A stretch of DNA of 64,000 nt from Bacillota bacterium. GTDB taxonomy: Bacteria; Bacillota; Clostridia; Lachnospirales; Lachnospiraceae. A program made the translations under genes and the position numbers. Position 1 is the stretch's first letter. Each line of letters begins with the position of its first letter. This document shows positions 47,382 to 55,273 of the stretch, piece after piece. The stretch is from NCBI GenBank assembly GCA_023435645.1, contig JAEYRK010000079.1, forward strand, positions 1-64,000. The letters are read 5' to 3'. Under the pieces are notes generated by a model. The model saw only the letters and a program-made list of their open reading frames with translations. It ran no database searches and was not told where the DNA came from.

Positions 47382-48283
47382 AGGTTAGAATAAAATTTCA
47401 AAAATACGATGCTATGAAATTCATCGGACATCTGGATGTTATGAGATATTTCCAGAAGGCGTTTCGGCGGGCAGGCTTTGATAACGAATATACGAAGGGC
47501 TTCAGCCCTCATCAGATCATGTCCTTTGCTGCACCGCTGGGTGTGGGTCTCACCAGTGATGGGGAATATGTGGATGTGGAGCTAAGATCCTCCGATACCC
47601 CTGAGGTTATGGTGGAGCGATTAAATGCAGTGATGACAGAGGGATTCCGTATTACCGGCTTTATGTTTCTGAAGGAGAGAGAGGAGAACCGAAAGAATGT
47701 GACCGCCATGGCACAGGTATCCTCTGCAGATTATCTGGTATCCCTAAAGGATGGTTATGCAGTTCCGGATATAATCGATACCCCGGAGAAGCTTAGGGAG
47801 TCCTTCCGGGAATTTTATGCTGCTGAGGAGATTGTCATTGATAAGAAAACTAAGACCAGTGAGAAGACTGTGGATATCAAGCCGATGATTACTCTGGTGG
47901 CCTTTACTGCTGAGGAATATGAGGAGCAAAAGGTGATCAAACAGAAGCTCATACAAGGGTCTGAGAGCAATTCACCGAAATCTGCCGAAGCTACAGCTAC
48001 TGAGAGTTCCTTCATCGGTGTCATGGAGAACCGTAGGGAATATAAGCAGTATGTAAGTAAGCCGGTCAGTGTGGCAGAGGTATACAGGAATGGGATCAAG
48101 GTTTATCTTCAGCTGAATACGGGAAGCGCAATGAATCTGAAGCCTGAGCTGGTCATGGAGGCATTTTTCAATTCTTTGGGGCATGAATACCTAAGCTATG
48201 CTTGGCAGGTGCATCGACTGGAGGTGTATTCCCGAGACGAGGCTGACGGTAGGCTGATACCTCTGGAAGAATTAGAGCGCTAG
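47378..48283 (+). CDS. TIGR03936 / DUF2344 family protein
   Basis: A 301-residue protein beginning MKVRIKFQKYDAMKFIGHLD, the DUF2344 signature, with a conserved RAGFDNEYTKGFSPH segment. Its start overlaps the TIGR03960 stop (ATGA), and AAGGAGG lies in the end of that gene. The two families co-occur and are sometimes fused, so they should act as one unit; the biochemical role is unknown. Confidence 0.92.
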   Translation: MKVRIKFQKYDAMKFIGHLDVMRYFQKAFRRAGFDNEYTKGFSPHQIMSFAAPLGVGLTSDGEYVDVELRSSDTPEVMVERLNAVMTEGFRITGFMFLKEREENRKNVTAMAQVSSADYLVSLKDGYAVPDIIDTPEKLRESFREFYAAEEIVIDKKTKTSEKTVDIKPMITLVAFTAEEYEEQKVIKQKLIQGSESNSPKSAEATATESSFIGVMENRREYKQYVSKPVSVAEVYRNGIKVYLQLNTGSAMNLKPELVMEAFFNSLGHEYLSYAWQVHRLEVYSRDEADGRLIPLEELER

Positions 48284-48296
48284 TATTGACCCATGT

Positions 48297-48350
48297 AAAT
48301 ATGCAGAGCAAATATGCAGAGCAAATATGCAGAGCAAATGGGTGAGCAAA
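48297..48350 (+). repeat. 13-bp perfect tandem repeat after the TIGR03936 gene
   Basis: AAATATGCAGAGC is repeated three times without change (48297-48335), followed by two degenerate copies. It begins 14 bases after the stop codon. Confidence 0.9.
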
Positions 48351-48437
48351 TGAGTAAAACAAATGCATTGAGAGTATGAGCAGAGCAATAGAGAGATCAA
48401 CCGGACTTAATCATATGATTAACAACAGGAGCAGGAT

Positions 48438-49655
48438 ATGGAACAGAAGCTTGTGATAACAAAACAGGAGGATAAGATCATATCGGCATTTTTTGAAGGC
48501 CGTGATATGGTGCAGGTGTCAGTCAATGCCGCTCAGGAGGAAGGAATCCTAGGGAATATCTATCTTGGTAAGGTGAAGAATATCGTCAAGAATATAAATG
48601 CCGCCTTCGTTGAAATTGCTGACGGCAGGATGTGTTATTATTCCATGTCCGAGAATCCCTGTCCGATCATGGCGAATGCCAGTGTCGGACAATCCCCAAG
48701 GGGTAAGGAGGGAGCGATAAAGGCCGGAGATGAGCTGATTGTTCAGGTCATCAAGGAGGATATTAAGACCAAAGCTCCCGTAGTAAGCTCTAATATCAAC
48801 CTAACCGGTAAATATATTGCCCTGACCTATGGAAAAACAACCTTAGGAGTATCATCAAAGATTGAGGATGAGAAGGAACGCCAAAGGCTGAAGGACATCC
48901 TAAAAAGACAGGAGAAAAAGGACTGTGGCTTTATCATCCGGACCAATGCAGCCTATACTTCTGAGGAGATAATCCTAAAGGAGCTAAGAGGGCTCAAGGC
49001 AATCTATGAGCATATCCGAACCTATGGTGTCCATCAGAGCCGGTTTTCCCTCCTGTATAGTACCCCACCAAATTATATTTGTGATATCCGGGACGGTTAT
49101 GCGGACAATGTAGATCAATTTATCACGGATGATCCTGAGCTCTATGGACACATCAAGGAATATCTGGAGAACTACCAGTCAGAGGATATCGGGAAGCTAA
49201 AGCTGTATGAGGATAAGACCTTAAGTCTATCCAACCTATATGGAATCAATGAGAAGCTAAAGGATGCCTTAAAGCCACTGGTTTGGTTAAAATCCGGAGG
49301 AAGCCTCATTATCCAACCAACAGAAGCTCTTACGGTTATTGATGTAAATACCGGTAAGGCAGTGACTGGCAAGAAGAAGGTTCAGGAGACCTTCCTGAAG
49401 GTGAACAGAGAAGCCGCTAAGGAGATAGCGAAGCAGATCCGCCTCAGAAACCTAAGCGGTATTATTATCATTGATTTTATCGATATGGAGCTAAAGAAGA
49501 ATAAGGAGCTTCTGATGGAGGAGCTGGAGAGTTATTTTAAGCTGGATCCGGTGAAGACAACCTTAGTGGATATGACAGCACTGGGATTGGTGGAGGTTAC
49601 GAGAAAGAAGGTCCGAAAACCCTTGTATGAACAGATCAGGGAATTTGGTGTATAA
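48438..49655 (+). CDS. rng: Ribonuclease G/E family protein
   Basis: A 5'-end-sensing single-strand endoribonuclease for mRNA turnover and rRNA processing. The 405 residues contain an S1 domain (about 35-125) and the DNase I-like catalytic region, with metal-binding Asp residues in VIDVNTG (about 300) and IIIDFIDM (about 350). The chain stops at LYEQIREFGV and lacks the C-terminal CPxCxG zinc-link seen in E. coli RNase E/G (489 residues for RNase G). The order with TIGR03960-TIGR03936 is conserved. AGGAG precedes the ATG. Confidence 0.93.
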   Translation: MEQKLVITKQEDKIISAFFEGRDMVQVSVNAAQEEGILGNIYLGKVKNIVKNINAAFVEIADGRMCYYSMSENPCPIMANASVGQSPRGKEGAIKAGDELIVQVIKEDIKTKAPVVSSNINLTGKYIALTYGKTTLGVSSKIEDEKERQRLKDILKRQEKKDCGFIIRTNAAYTSEEIILKELRGLKAIYEHIRTYGVHQSRFSLLYSTPPNYICDIRDGYADNVDQFITDDPELYGHIKEYLENYQSEDIGKLKLYEDKTLSLSNLYGINEKLKDALKPLVWLKSGGSLIIQPTEALTVIDVNTGKAVTGKKKVQETFLKVNREAAKEIAKQIRLRNLSGIIIIDFIDMELKKNKELLMEELESYFKLDPVKTTLVDMTALGLVEVTRKKVRKPLYEQIREFGV

Positions 49656-49715
49656 GTCTGAAAGTCTATCCATACCATGGGCTTGCATGGCCTCAAGAAG
49701 GGATACAAATAGCGA

Positions 49716-50186
49716 ATGAATAAAACAAATGTGATGCGCTTATTAGAACAGGCCGGAATTTCATACCGTGCGATGGAATATGAGGTGGATGAGAACAATC
49801 TCAGTGGTGAGCATGTTGCAGAGCTAATCGCTATGCCTCCGGAACAGGTGTTCAAAACACTGGTAGCGAAAGGGGAGAAGAAGGGAATCGTGGTATTCTG
49901 TATCCCGGTCAATCTGGAGCTGAACCTGAAGAAGGCAGCTGCAGCCATCGGTGATAAGAAGCTTGAGCTGCTTCCTGTGAAGGAGCTTTTGAGCACCACA
50001 GGCTATATCCGAGGCGGTTGCTCCCCAATCGGCATGAAGAAGAAATTCCCAACCTTTATGGATGAGACGGCTATTCTATATGATGAAATAACGGTCAGTG
50101 CCGGGGTAAGGGGCTGCCAGCTCTGTATCCCAAGAGCTTCCTTGATTGCATTGATTGGAGCAGAGCTTTATGACATAGCAGAATAA
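49716..50186 (+). CDS. ybaK: Cys-tRNA(Pro) deacylase YbaK
   Basis: The 156-residue YbaK/INS-domain protein hydrolyses Cys-tRNA-Pro mischarged by ProRS. The catalytic lysine is in VFKTLVAKG, and GGCSPIGMKKKFPT and RGCQLCIPR match the YbaK subgroup. It follows rng by 60 bases, but is not part of the usual rng-rplU order. Confidence 0.93.
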   Translation: MNKTNVMRLLEQAGISYRAMEYEVDENNLSGEHVAELIAMPPEQVFKTLVAKGEKKGIVVFCIPVNLELNLKKAAAAIGDKKLELLPVKELLSTTGYIRGGCSPIGMKKKFPTFMDETAILYDEITVSAGVRGCQLCIPRASLIALIGAELYDIAE

Positions 50187-50507
50187 AGGGTATTTATAGT
50201 GCGCCGAAGATGAACAGAGAAGGGAAACGAATGGGAAAATGAGGATATCAATGATAATAATATGATAAGATATTATAGAATAGAACCAGAAAAATATTAG
50301 TAGATAATATGAATAATACTAGATCAATAATAGAAAATTATCAAGAATGGTATCATAGAAAGATTCATAGAAAGATTCATTGAAAGATATCATAGAAAGA
50401 TATCATAGAAAGTTATCATAGAAAGATATCATAGAAATATAAAATAGAAATTATTATAGAAAAAGTGTAGAAAACAATAGAAAAGTATTTATTGATAATG
50501 TTATAAT
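50187..50507. other. AT-rich intergenic region with tandem repeats
   Basis: Almost entirely A/T/G-rich degenerate repeats, including the array at 50351-50440. TATAAT at 50502-50507 resembles a -10 box of the next gene. No gene is supported. Confidence 0.6.
50351..50440 (+). repeat. Imperfect tandem repeat ATCATAGAAAG
   Basis: Units of 12-14 bases (ATCATAGAAAGAT and ATTCATAGAAAG variants) are repeated about seven times. There are no spacers, so it is not a CRISPR. It follows the ybaK stop by about 165 bases. Confidence 0.85.
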
Positions 50508-51848
50508 ATGATATGGCATGTATCTCAATCATTTACACAAGATTCAATACAATCTAATACAGGAGGGATCACTATACATAATCAAGCGCAGAATAAGCAG
50601 TTGAAGCCTGATGTATCTAACAAAGCAAAAAATATTTTTCTCACAATTTATGCATTTTACCTAGTTCTTTTTGGTTTTCTCATGGATAAGCCGAGTACGA
50701 TCGTAAAGGGACTACATTCCATTGTCGTTAGTCCGGACATTCTGATTACGGATTATATTGTTGTAGGAGGTATGGGAGCATGCTTCGTCAATGCAGGTCT
50801 TCTGACACTGGCATCCATCCTACTTCTTTCTCTATTGCGAATCGATGTGGACGGACGATCCATCGTAGCAATCTTTCTCATGTCTGGGTTTGCTCTATTT
50901 GGCAAGAATATCATTAATATATGGATTATTATTTTTGGGGTATATTTATATTCGAAGCTTAAGAAGGAACGTTTTTCCGATCATGTGATTACGGCACTTC
51001 TGGGAACCAGCATGGCTCCTGCCGTTACAGAGCTTCTGTTTCATATCGAAAAGCCCTTTTATCTGAGACTGATCTTGGCATTACTGATTGGGAGCCTGAT
51101 AGGCTTTATCATGCCTCCGATATCTTCTCATGTATTTCCATTCCACCAGGGATTTAATTTATATAATGTCGGCTTTGCTGCTGGGATCATTGGCACGGTA
51201 GCGGTATCCATATTCATATCCTACGGGTTCGAAACCAGGAGTCACTTGCTCTGGAGTACCGGGAATAATATGGTCTTAAGCTGTTTTTTGTCCATTCTGT
51301 TTCTTGGCTTTATACTGACAGGCTATCTGATGAATGGCAGATCCATCCGAGGGGTTGGTACGATCCTTAAGAGGGATGGCTGTCTGTCCAGTGATTTTGT
51401 CCGTACCGAAGGATTTGGCGCCAGCCTGATCAACATGGGTCTGAACGGTTTTATCGGTATGATCTATGTTCTTGCAGTAGGAGGAGCACTAAACGGTCCC
51501 ACGATCGGCGGTATTTTGACCATTGTAGGCTTCGGAGCCTATGGAAAGCATGCAAGAAATATATTGCCCGTCATCCTTGGTGTTTTCATTGGAGTTTTAA
51601 CGAAGATATGGGATATTAACGATCCAAGACTATTGTTAGCGGCTCTGTTTGGAACAGCCCTCGCTCCGATATCAGGAGTATTTGGATGGAAGCTCGGCAT
51701 CCTCGCCGGCTTTATCAATTCCTCTGTGGTGCTAAGCGTCGGAGTTCTGCACGGGGGAATGAATCTTTATAATACCGGCTTTTCCTCCGGCATTGTAGCG
51801 GCAATCATGGTTCCTGTCATCCGATCTCTGAAAAAGAGCAAGGAATAA
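50508..51848 (+). CDS. DUF1576 family multi-pass membrane protein
   Basis: The 446-residue frame encodes about 12 helices in two homologous halves (GFNLYNVGFAAGIIG and GMNLYNTGFSSGIVA are the matching repeats), typical of DUF1576. Function unknown; the inverted-repeat transporter look suggests transport. The start is unclear: ATG 50508 has no ribosome site and overlaps a TATAAT box. AGGAGG at 50561-50566 has no ATG, GTG or TTG at the right distance, only in-frame ATA 50574. The mature protein core begins after either. Confidence 0.85.
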   Translation: MIWHVSQSFTQDSIQSNTGGITIHNQAQNKQLKPDVSNKAKNIFLTIYAFYLVLFGFLMDKPSTIVKGLHSIVVSPDILITDYIVVGGMGACFVNAGLLTLASILLLSLLRIDVDGRSIVAIFLMSGFALFGKNIINIWIIIFGVYLYSKLKKERFSDHVITALLGTSMAPAVTELLFHIEKPFYLRLILALLIGSLIGFIMPPISSHVFPFHQGFNLYNVGFAAGIIGTVAVSIFISYGFETRSHLLWSTGNNMVLSCFLSILFLGFILTGYLMNGRSIRGVGTILKRDGCLSSDFVRTEGFGASLINMGLNGFIGMIYVLAVGGALNGPTIGGILTIVGFGAYGKHARNILPVILGVFIGVLTKIWDINDPRLLLAALFGTALAPISGVFGWKLGILAGFINSSVVLSVGVLHGGMNLYNTGFSSGIVAAIMVPVIRSLKKSKE

Positions 51849-52274
51849 ACAGTCTATGTAAATAAGGGTGAACTCATCCTCCAGCCGATTCGTCTTATAT
51901 CGTGCAGCTGCTTTCGAAACACCATATTTTTCAGCATATTTAATTAAAGCAAGTCGAAACCTCATATCTTGTATTATACTTGCCATACGGAAAGGCTCTC
52001 TTAATACAGGTATTGTAACCCTACAAGTAGAAAATAGTATTTCGTTCAAGGATATTGCTATTTACTACCATTTTATAGTATAATACATATAATGTAATTA
52101 ATGGACGAAAAGGAAGATAAGGGATCAGGGAAGTCTTGTGAAATTAAGAAATATCGTACTTATGGGCTTTAAACTATATTTTGACAAATAATAAGATATA
52201 AGTATACCTTAAACAGGATACATTGTATGCTATTATCTGTTAAAATATAGTTATTAAAATAAGGGAGGTATTTT
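51849..52274. other. Intergenic region with IS remnant and promoter of the lipoprotein gene
   Basis: Contains the IS481-type remnant (51872-52025) and, for the next gene, TTGACA 52181-52186 with TATACC 52203-52208 (spacer 16). No other gene is supported. Confidence 0.6.
51872..52025 (-). pseudogene. Remnant of an IS481-type element: transposase N-terminus and left end
   Basis: On the minus strand ATG 51986 opens MASIIQDMRFRLALIKYAEK, then KYGVSKAAARYKTNR, a transposase N-terminal helix-turn-helix typical of the family at the right end of this window. The reading then runs into unrelated sequence (LEDEFTL). The outer end AACCCTACA (52017-52025; TGTAGGGTT inward) equals the end of the 63165 element. 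Only about 150 bp survive, the rest being lost by deletion. Confidence 0.8.
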
Positions 52275-53705
52275 ATGAGAAAACATGCAAAAAAAGTATT
52301 GGGGCTTATTTTGGCTGTTGGCATGATCCTTTCAATGCTAACTGCGTGCGGTAAAAAAGCAGAAGAGACAAATACTGAACCGACTGCTGCACCGACACAG
52401 GCTCCGGAGAAGGAAGCAGAGGCTACAGCAACTCCTTCCCCTACACCTACAGAGGTACCGAGGGATTTAGGCGGTATCACAGTAACAATTGGTGACTGGT
52501 GGACGACCGATCCAAATGCTCCGCCAAAGGACACGAGGGAAGAGGATACCCTGGCCTATAGGCAGGAATTCCAGGATAAGTATAATTTTACAATTACCCG
52601 CGCCAACCTTGGATCCTGGATGGAATATCAGGAAATCGTGGTTTCCTCCATTATGGCAGGTGACCCTGCTGCAGATGTATTCGTTATGGACCAGAAGTTC
52701 ATTGCGGCACCTTTATCCCAAGGACTCCTTTATCCGTTGAATACGCTGGAAAGTTTTGATTTCTCACAAGCTAAGTGGAATCCCCAGGTGAAGGAGTTAA
52801 TGACCTTCGGTGAGAATATTTATGGTATGGCAACAGGCAGAATGGAGCCAAGACTAGGAGTATTCTGGAACAAGAGATTATTTGAAGAAGCAGGCATTAA
52901 CCCGGATCTGCCCTATGATTTACAGGCTAAGGGTGAATGGACCTGGCAGGCACTGGAGGATCTGGCGAGGCAGCTGACCCGTGATACCAATGGTGATGGT
53001 GTGATGGATGTATACGGTATCTCCAGCTTCTCGATCGACTTCTTCAGAGGTTGTGTATTCTCCAATGATGCTAAGTTTATTGGCTCTGATGAGAACGGTA
53101 AATTCTACAATGCTACTTCTGAGCCGAATTTCCTTGAAGCTCTGGAATGGGGTAGAAGCTTATATGACAAGGGATATCATTACCCGGTACCTACTCCGGA
53201 GGAGGCTAGTTGGGACTATTTTATTGCTACCTTTAAAGAAGGTAAAGTTGCTATGCAGTGTGGTGAGCAATACAAGGTGAATACCTGGAAGGACATGGAG
53301 GATGATTGGGGCTTTGTTATCTTCCCGAAGGGACCTAAGGGCGAGATGATGACCGTATTCACAGAAAATGTAGTAGTTATGCCGGCTAACCTGGAAAAGG
53401 AAACGGCAGAGAATATTGCATTTGCATATAACCTGTACACCAATGTAACTCCTGGATATGAGGATGAGGACTGGAAGACACCGTTCTATTCCGTATTCAG
53501 AGATACCAGAGCAGTTGACGAAACCTTACCTCTGTTCTATGAGCCGCAGCATGGCACCATTTCTCTTGCTAATTTAGTATCAGGTGTTGAACTGGGTGAT
53601 ATTACGTTTGAGCTTGATGCCGGTGCTGCTACCCCGATCGAATTGATCGAAAAGGTAGCTGGATTATGGCAGCCATTTATTGATTCTGCAAACGGAGTTC
53701 AATAA
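52275..53705 (+). CDS. Extracellular solute-binding lipoprotein (family 1, sugar type)
   Basis: The 476-residue protein has a lipoprotein signal with lipobox LTAC (Cys at about 25), a Thr/Pro/Glu-rich linker to about 65, and a family 1 solute-binding fold with GITVTIGDWWT, SSIMAGDPAADVFVMD and an aromatic-rich C-terminus. This type normally delivers oligosaccharides to an ABC permease pair, but no permease gene is adjacent, so it is an orphan. AGGGAGG precedes the ATG, and a terminator follows. Confidence 0.92.
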   Translation: MRKHAKKVLGLILAVGMILSMLTACGKKAEETNTEPTAAPTQAPEKEAEATATPSPTPTEVPRDLGGITVTIGDWWTTDPNAPPKDTREEDTLAYRQEFQDKYNFTITRANLGSWMEYQEIVVSSIMAGDPAADVFVMDQKFIAAPLSQGLLYPLNTLESFDFSQAKWNPQVKELMTFGENIYGMATGRMEPRLGVFWNKRLFEEAGINPDLPYDLQAKGEWTWQALEDLARQLTRDTNGDGVMDVYGISSFSIDFFRGCVFSNDAKFIGSDENGKFYNATSEPNFLEALEWGRSLYDKGYHYPVPTPEEASWDYFIATFKEGKVAMQCGEQYKVNTWKDMEDDWGFVIFPKGPKGEMMTVFTENVVVMPANLEKETAENIAFAYNLYTNVTPGYEDEDWKTPFYSVFRDTRAVDETLPLFYEPQHGTISLANLVSGVELGDITFELDAGAATPIELIEKVAGLWQPFIDSANGVQ

Positions 53706-53760
53706 CCGGTAATAACAGAAAGAATCGTTTGTAGCAATACATAAGGGATAGTGAATATTG

Positions 53761-53828
53761 ACAGAGTATTCTTATTACATATCTTCAAATTATGGGGGTA
53801 GGATATGGATGAGAATACTCTGTTTTTT
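53761..53828 (+). terminator. Terminator after the solute-binding lipoprotein gene
   Basis: ACAGAGTATTCT at 53761-53772 pairs with AGAATACTCTGT, followed by eight T. A small ATATC/GGATAT helix lies in the loop. Confidence 0.9.
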
Positions 53829-53861
53829 TTGAATTTTGCTGGCTTTATAGATAAAAATTCA

Positions 53862-53890
53862 TTGACAAACCATACTCCTTATGCTAGTAT
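53862..53890 (+). promoter_or_regulatory. Promoter of the rplU operon
   Basis: TTGACA at 53862-53867, spacer 17, TAGTAT at 53885-53890. Start expected near 53897. Confidence 0.75.
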
Positions 53891-53896
53891 GATTTA

Positions 53897-53974
53897 GTGT
53901 GCCGCACAATGAGGTTTAAGCTCCGTAGAATACGGACACCATAATTGGCGAGTAATGATAATAGGAGGTGCCAT
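53897..53974 (+). ncRNA. Possible L21 ribosomal protein leader
   Basis: The short leader before rplU carries a CCGT-N6-ACGG hairpin near 53922-53935 and complementary GTGCC/GGTGCC ends. Position and content match the Firmicutes L21 leader, where excess ribosomal protein represses the operon. I call it on context and hairpin only. Confidence 0.5.
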
Positions 53975-54283
53975 ATGTACGCAATTATTGCAACTGGTGG
54001 AAAACAGTACAAGGTAGCGGAAGGCGATATCATTAAAGTAGAGAAGCTTGGTTTAGAAGCAGGAGCATCCTACACTTTTGACCAGGTACTTGCAGTTAAC
54101 AACGGCGAGCTTGTAGTAGGTAATCCTACCGTAGCGAACGCTAAGGTTACGGCTACTGTTGTAGAAGAAGGCAAGAACAGAAAAGTGATTGTCTACAGAT
54201 ACAAGAGAAAGTCCGGATATCACAAGAAGAACGGCCATAGACAAGCATATACCAAGGTAAAGATTGACAAGATTAATGCATAG
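53975..54283 (+). CDS. rplU: 50S ribosomal protein L21
   Basis: A 102-residue L21 starting MYAIIATGGKQYKV, with the conserved YRYKRKSGYHKKNGHRQ C-terminal segment. AGGAGG precedes ATG 53975; the longer frame is leader. It leads the operon rplU-prp-rpmA, as in Bacillus. Confidence 0.98.
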   Translation: MYAIIATGGKQYKVAEGDIIKVEKLGLEAGASYTFDQVLAVNNGELVVGNPTVANAKVTATVVEEGKNRKVIVYRYKRKSGYHKKNGHRQAYTKVKIDKINA

Positions 54284-54293
54284 GTAATGGTAT

Positions 54294-54623
54294 ATGATTA
54301 ATATCGCCATTTATAAAAATGCAGAAAACTTGATTACAGGCTTTCAGGTCTCAGGACATTCCGGTTATGCAGAAGCCGGCAGTGATATTGTGTGTTCCGC
54401 TGTATCAGCCCTAGTAATCAATACCATAAATTCTATAGAGCATTTTACCTCCGATCAGTTCCGCTTGGATCAGGATCAGGAAACAGGTTATATAGAATTC
54501 CATGTGGTTTCACCAATCAGTAAACACGGAAGCCTGCTACTGAATTCTCTGGCCTTAGGGCTTCAGGGAATCAGCGATAGCTATAGGAAATACGTGAAGC
54601 TAACCCAGGTAAAATCACAGTAA
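54294..54623 (+). CDS. prp: Ribosomal-processing cysteine protease Prp
   Basis: Prp (YsxB) removes the N-terminal extension of ribosomal protein L27. The 109-residue protein has the catalytic pair H22 and C34 in GHSGYAEAGSDIVCSAVS. It sits 10 bases after rplU and just before rpmA, the expected order. The L27 encoded next carries the cleavage motif, so enzyme and substrate match. Confidence 0.95.
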   Translation: MINIAIYKNAENLITGFQVSGHSGYAEAGSDIVCSAVSALVINTINSIEHFTSDQFRLDQDQETGYIEFHVVSPISKHGSLLLNSLALGLQGISDSYRKYVKLTQVKSQ

Positions 54624-54652
54624 CGTAAACATTGAATTTAGGAGGTGTAACT

Positions 54653-54940
54653 ATGTTAAGAATGAACCTTCAATTTTTCGCTCATAAGAAGGGTGTTGGT
54701 TCTACCAAGAACGGTAGAGATTCCGAATCCAAGAGACTGGGTGCGAAAAGAGCAGACGGACAGTTCGTTCTTGCCGGTAATATCCTTTACAGGCAGCGCG
54801 GTACTAAGATCCATCCCGGAGTTAACGTTGGACGCGGCGGCGATGATACATTATTTGCTTTGGTTGACGGTGTTGTCAGATTCGAAAGAAAGGGCAGGGA
54901 TAAGAAACAGGCAAGTGTTTACCCTGTAGAAAGCAAATAA
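54653..54940 (+). CDS. rpmA: 50S ribosomal protein L27, with Prp-cleaved extension
   Basis: A 95-residue L27. The N-terminal [17 protein letters not shown] contains the Prp recognition motif, with cleavage expected after QFF, exposing AHKKG, which reaches the peptidyl-transferase centre. AGGAGGTG precedes ATG 54653. Confidence 0.97.
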   Translation: MLRMNLQFFAHKKGVGSTKNGRDSESKRLGAKRADGQFVLAGNILYRQRGTKIHPGVNVGRGGDDTLFALVDGVVRFERKGRDKKQASVYPVESK

Positions 54941-55273
54941 TTATTTTCTGCAAAAGCATTGCAGGTAATTACTCAACCCGATTTCGGTAATGACCCCAAA
55001 TTCTGAAAGGATTTGGGGTTCTTTTATGTGTGGCTTCTGGCAGATACCTTTCGTATGCAAACAGGTGATCTGAATTACTTTCGGTTGAATTTACCACGAT
55101 TTGTGATTATAATAAATGAGATAGAGTATAACTTTAATTGACAACAATGGAAATAATCCGAAGAATTATATGCATAATAGAAATAATAGATAATGATCCT
55201 AATCAGACGGATCCGGCTCACTGCCTGACCGTAGATTGTTTTGATACCCGCTTCGGGTAAATGGAGGTATGAA
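54941..55273. other. Intergenic region rpmA - obgE
   Basis: Holds the terminator at 54992-55025 and a TTGACA at 55138-55143 whose possible -10 (TTATAT, 55165-55170) is too distant for a firm promoter call. No gene is supported. Confidence 0.5.
54992..55025 (+). terminator. Terminator after rpmA
   Basis: ACCCCAAAT at 54993-55001 pairs with ATTTGGGGT at 55011-55019, followed by TCTTTT. Confidence 0.9.

Noticed and set aside
50351..50440. Possible CRISPR array
   Set aside because: Units are 12-14 bases, tandem and without unique spacers; no cas genes are in the window. The same applies to the other arrays.
51868..52083. 71-residue plus-strand frame over the IS remnant
   Set aside because: It is antisense to the recognisable transposase fragment and has no family resemblance.
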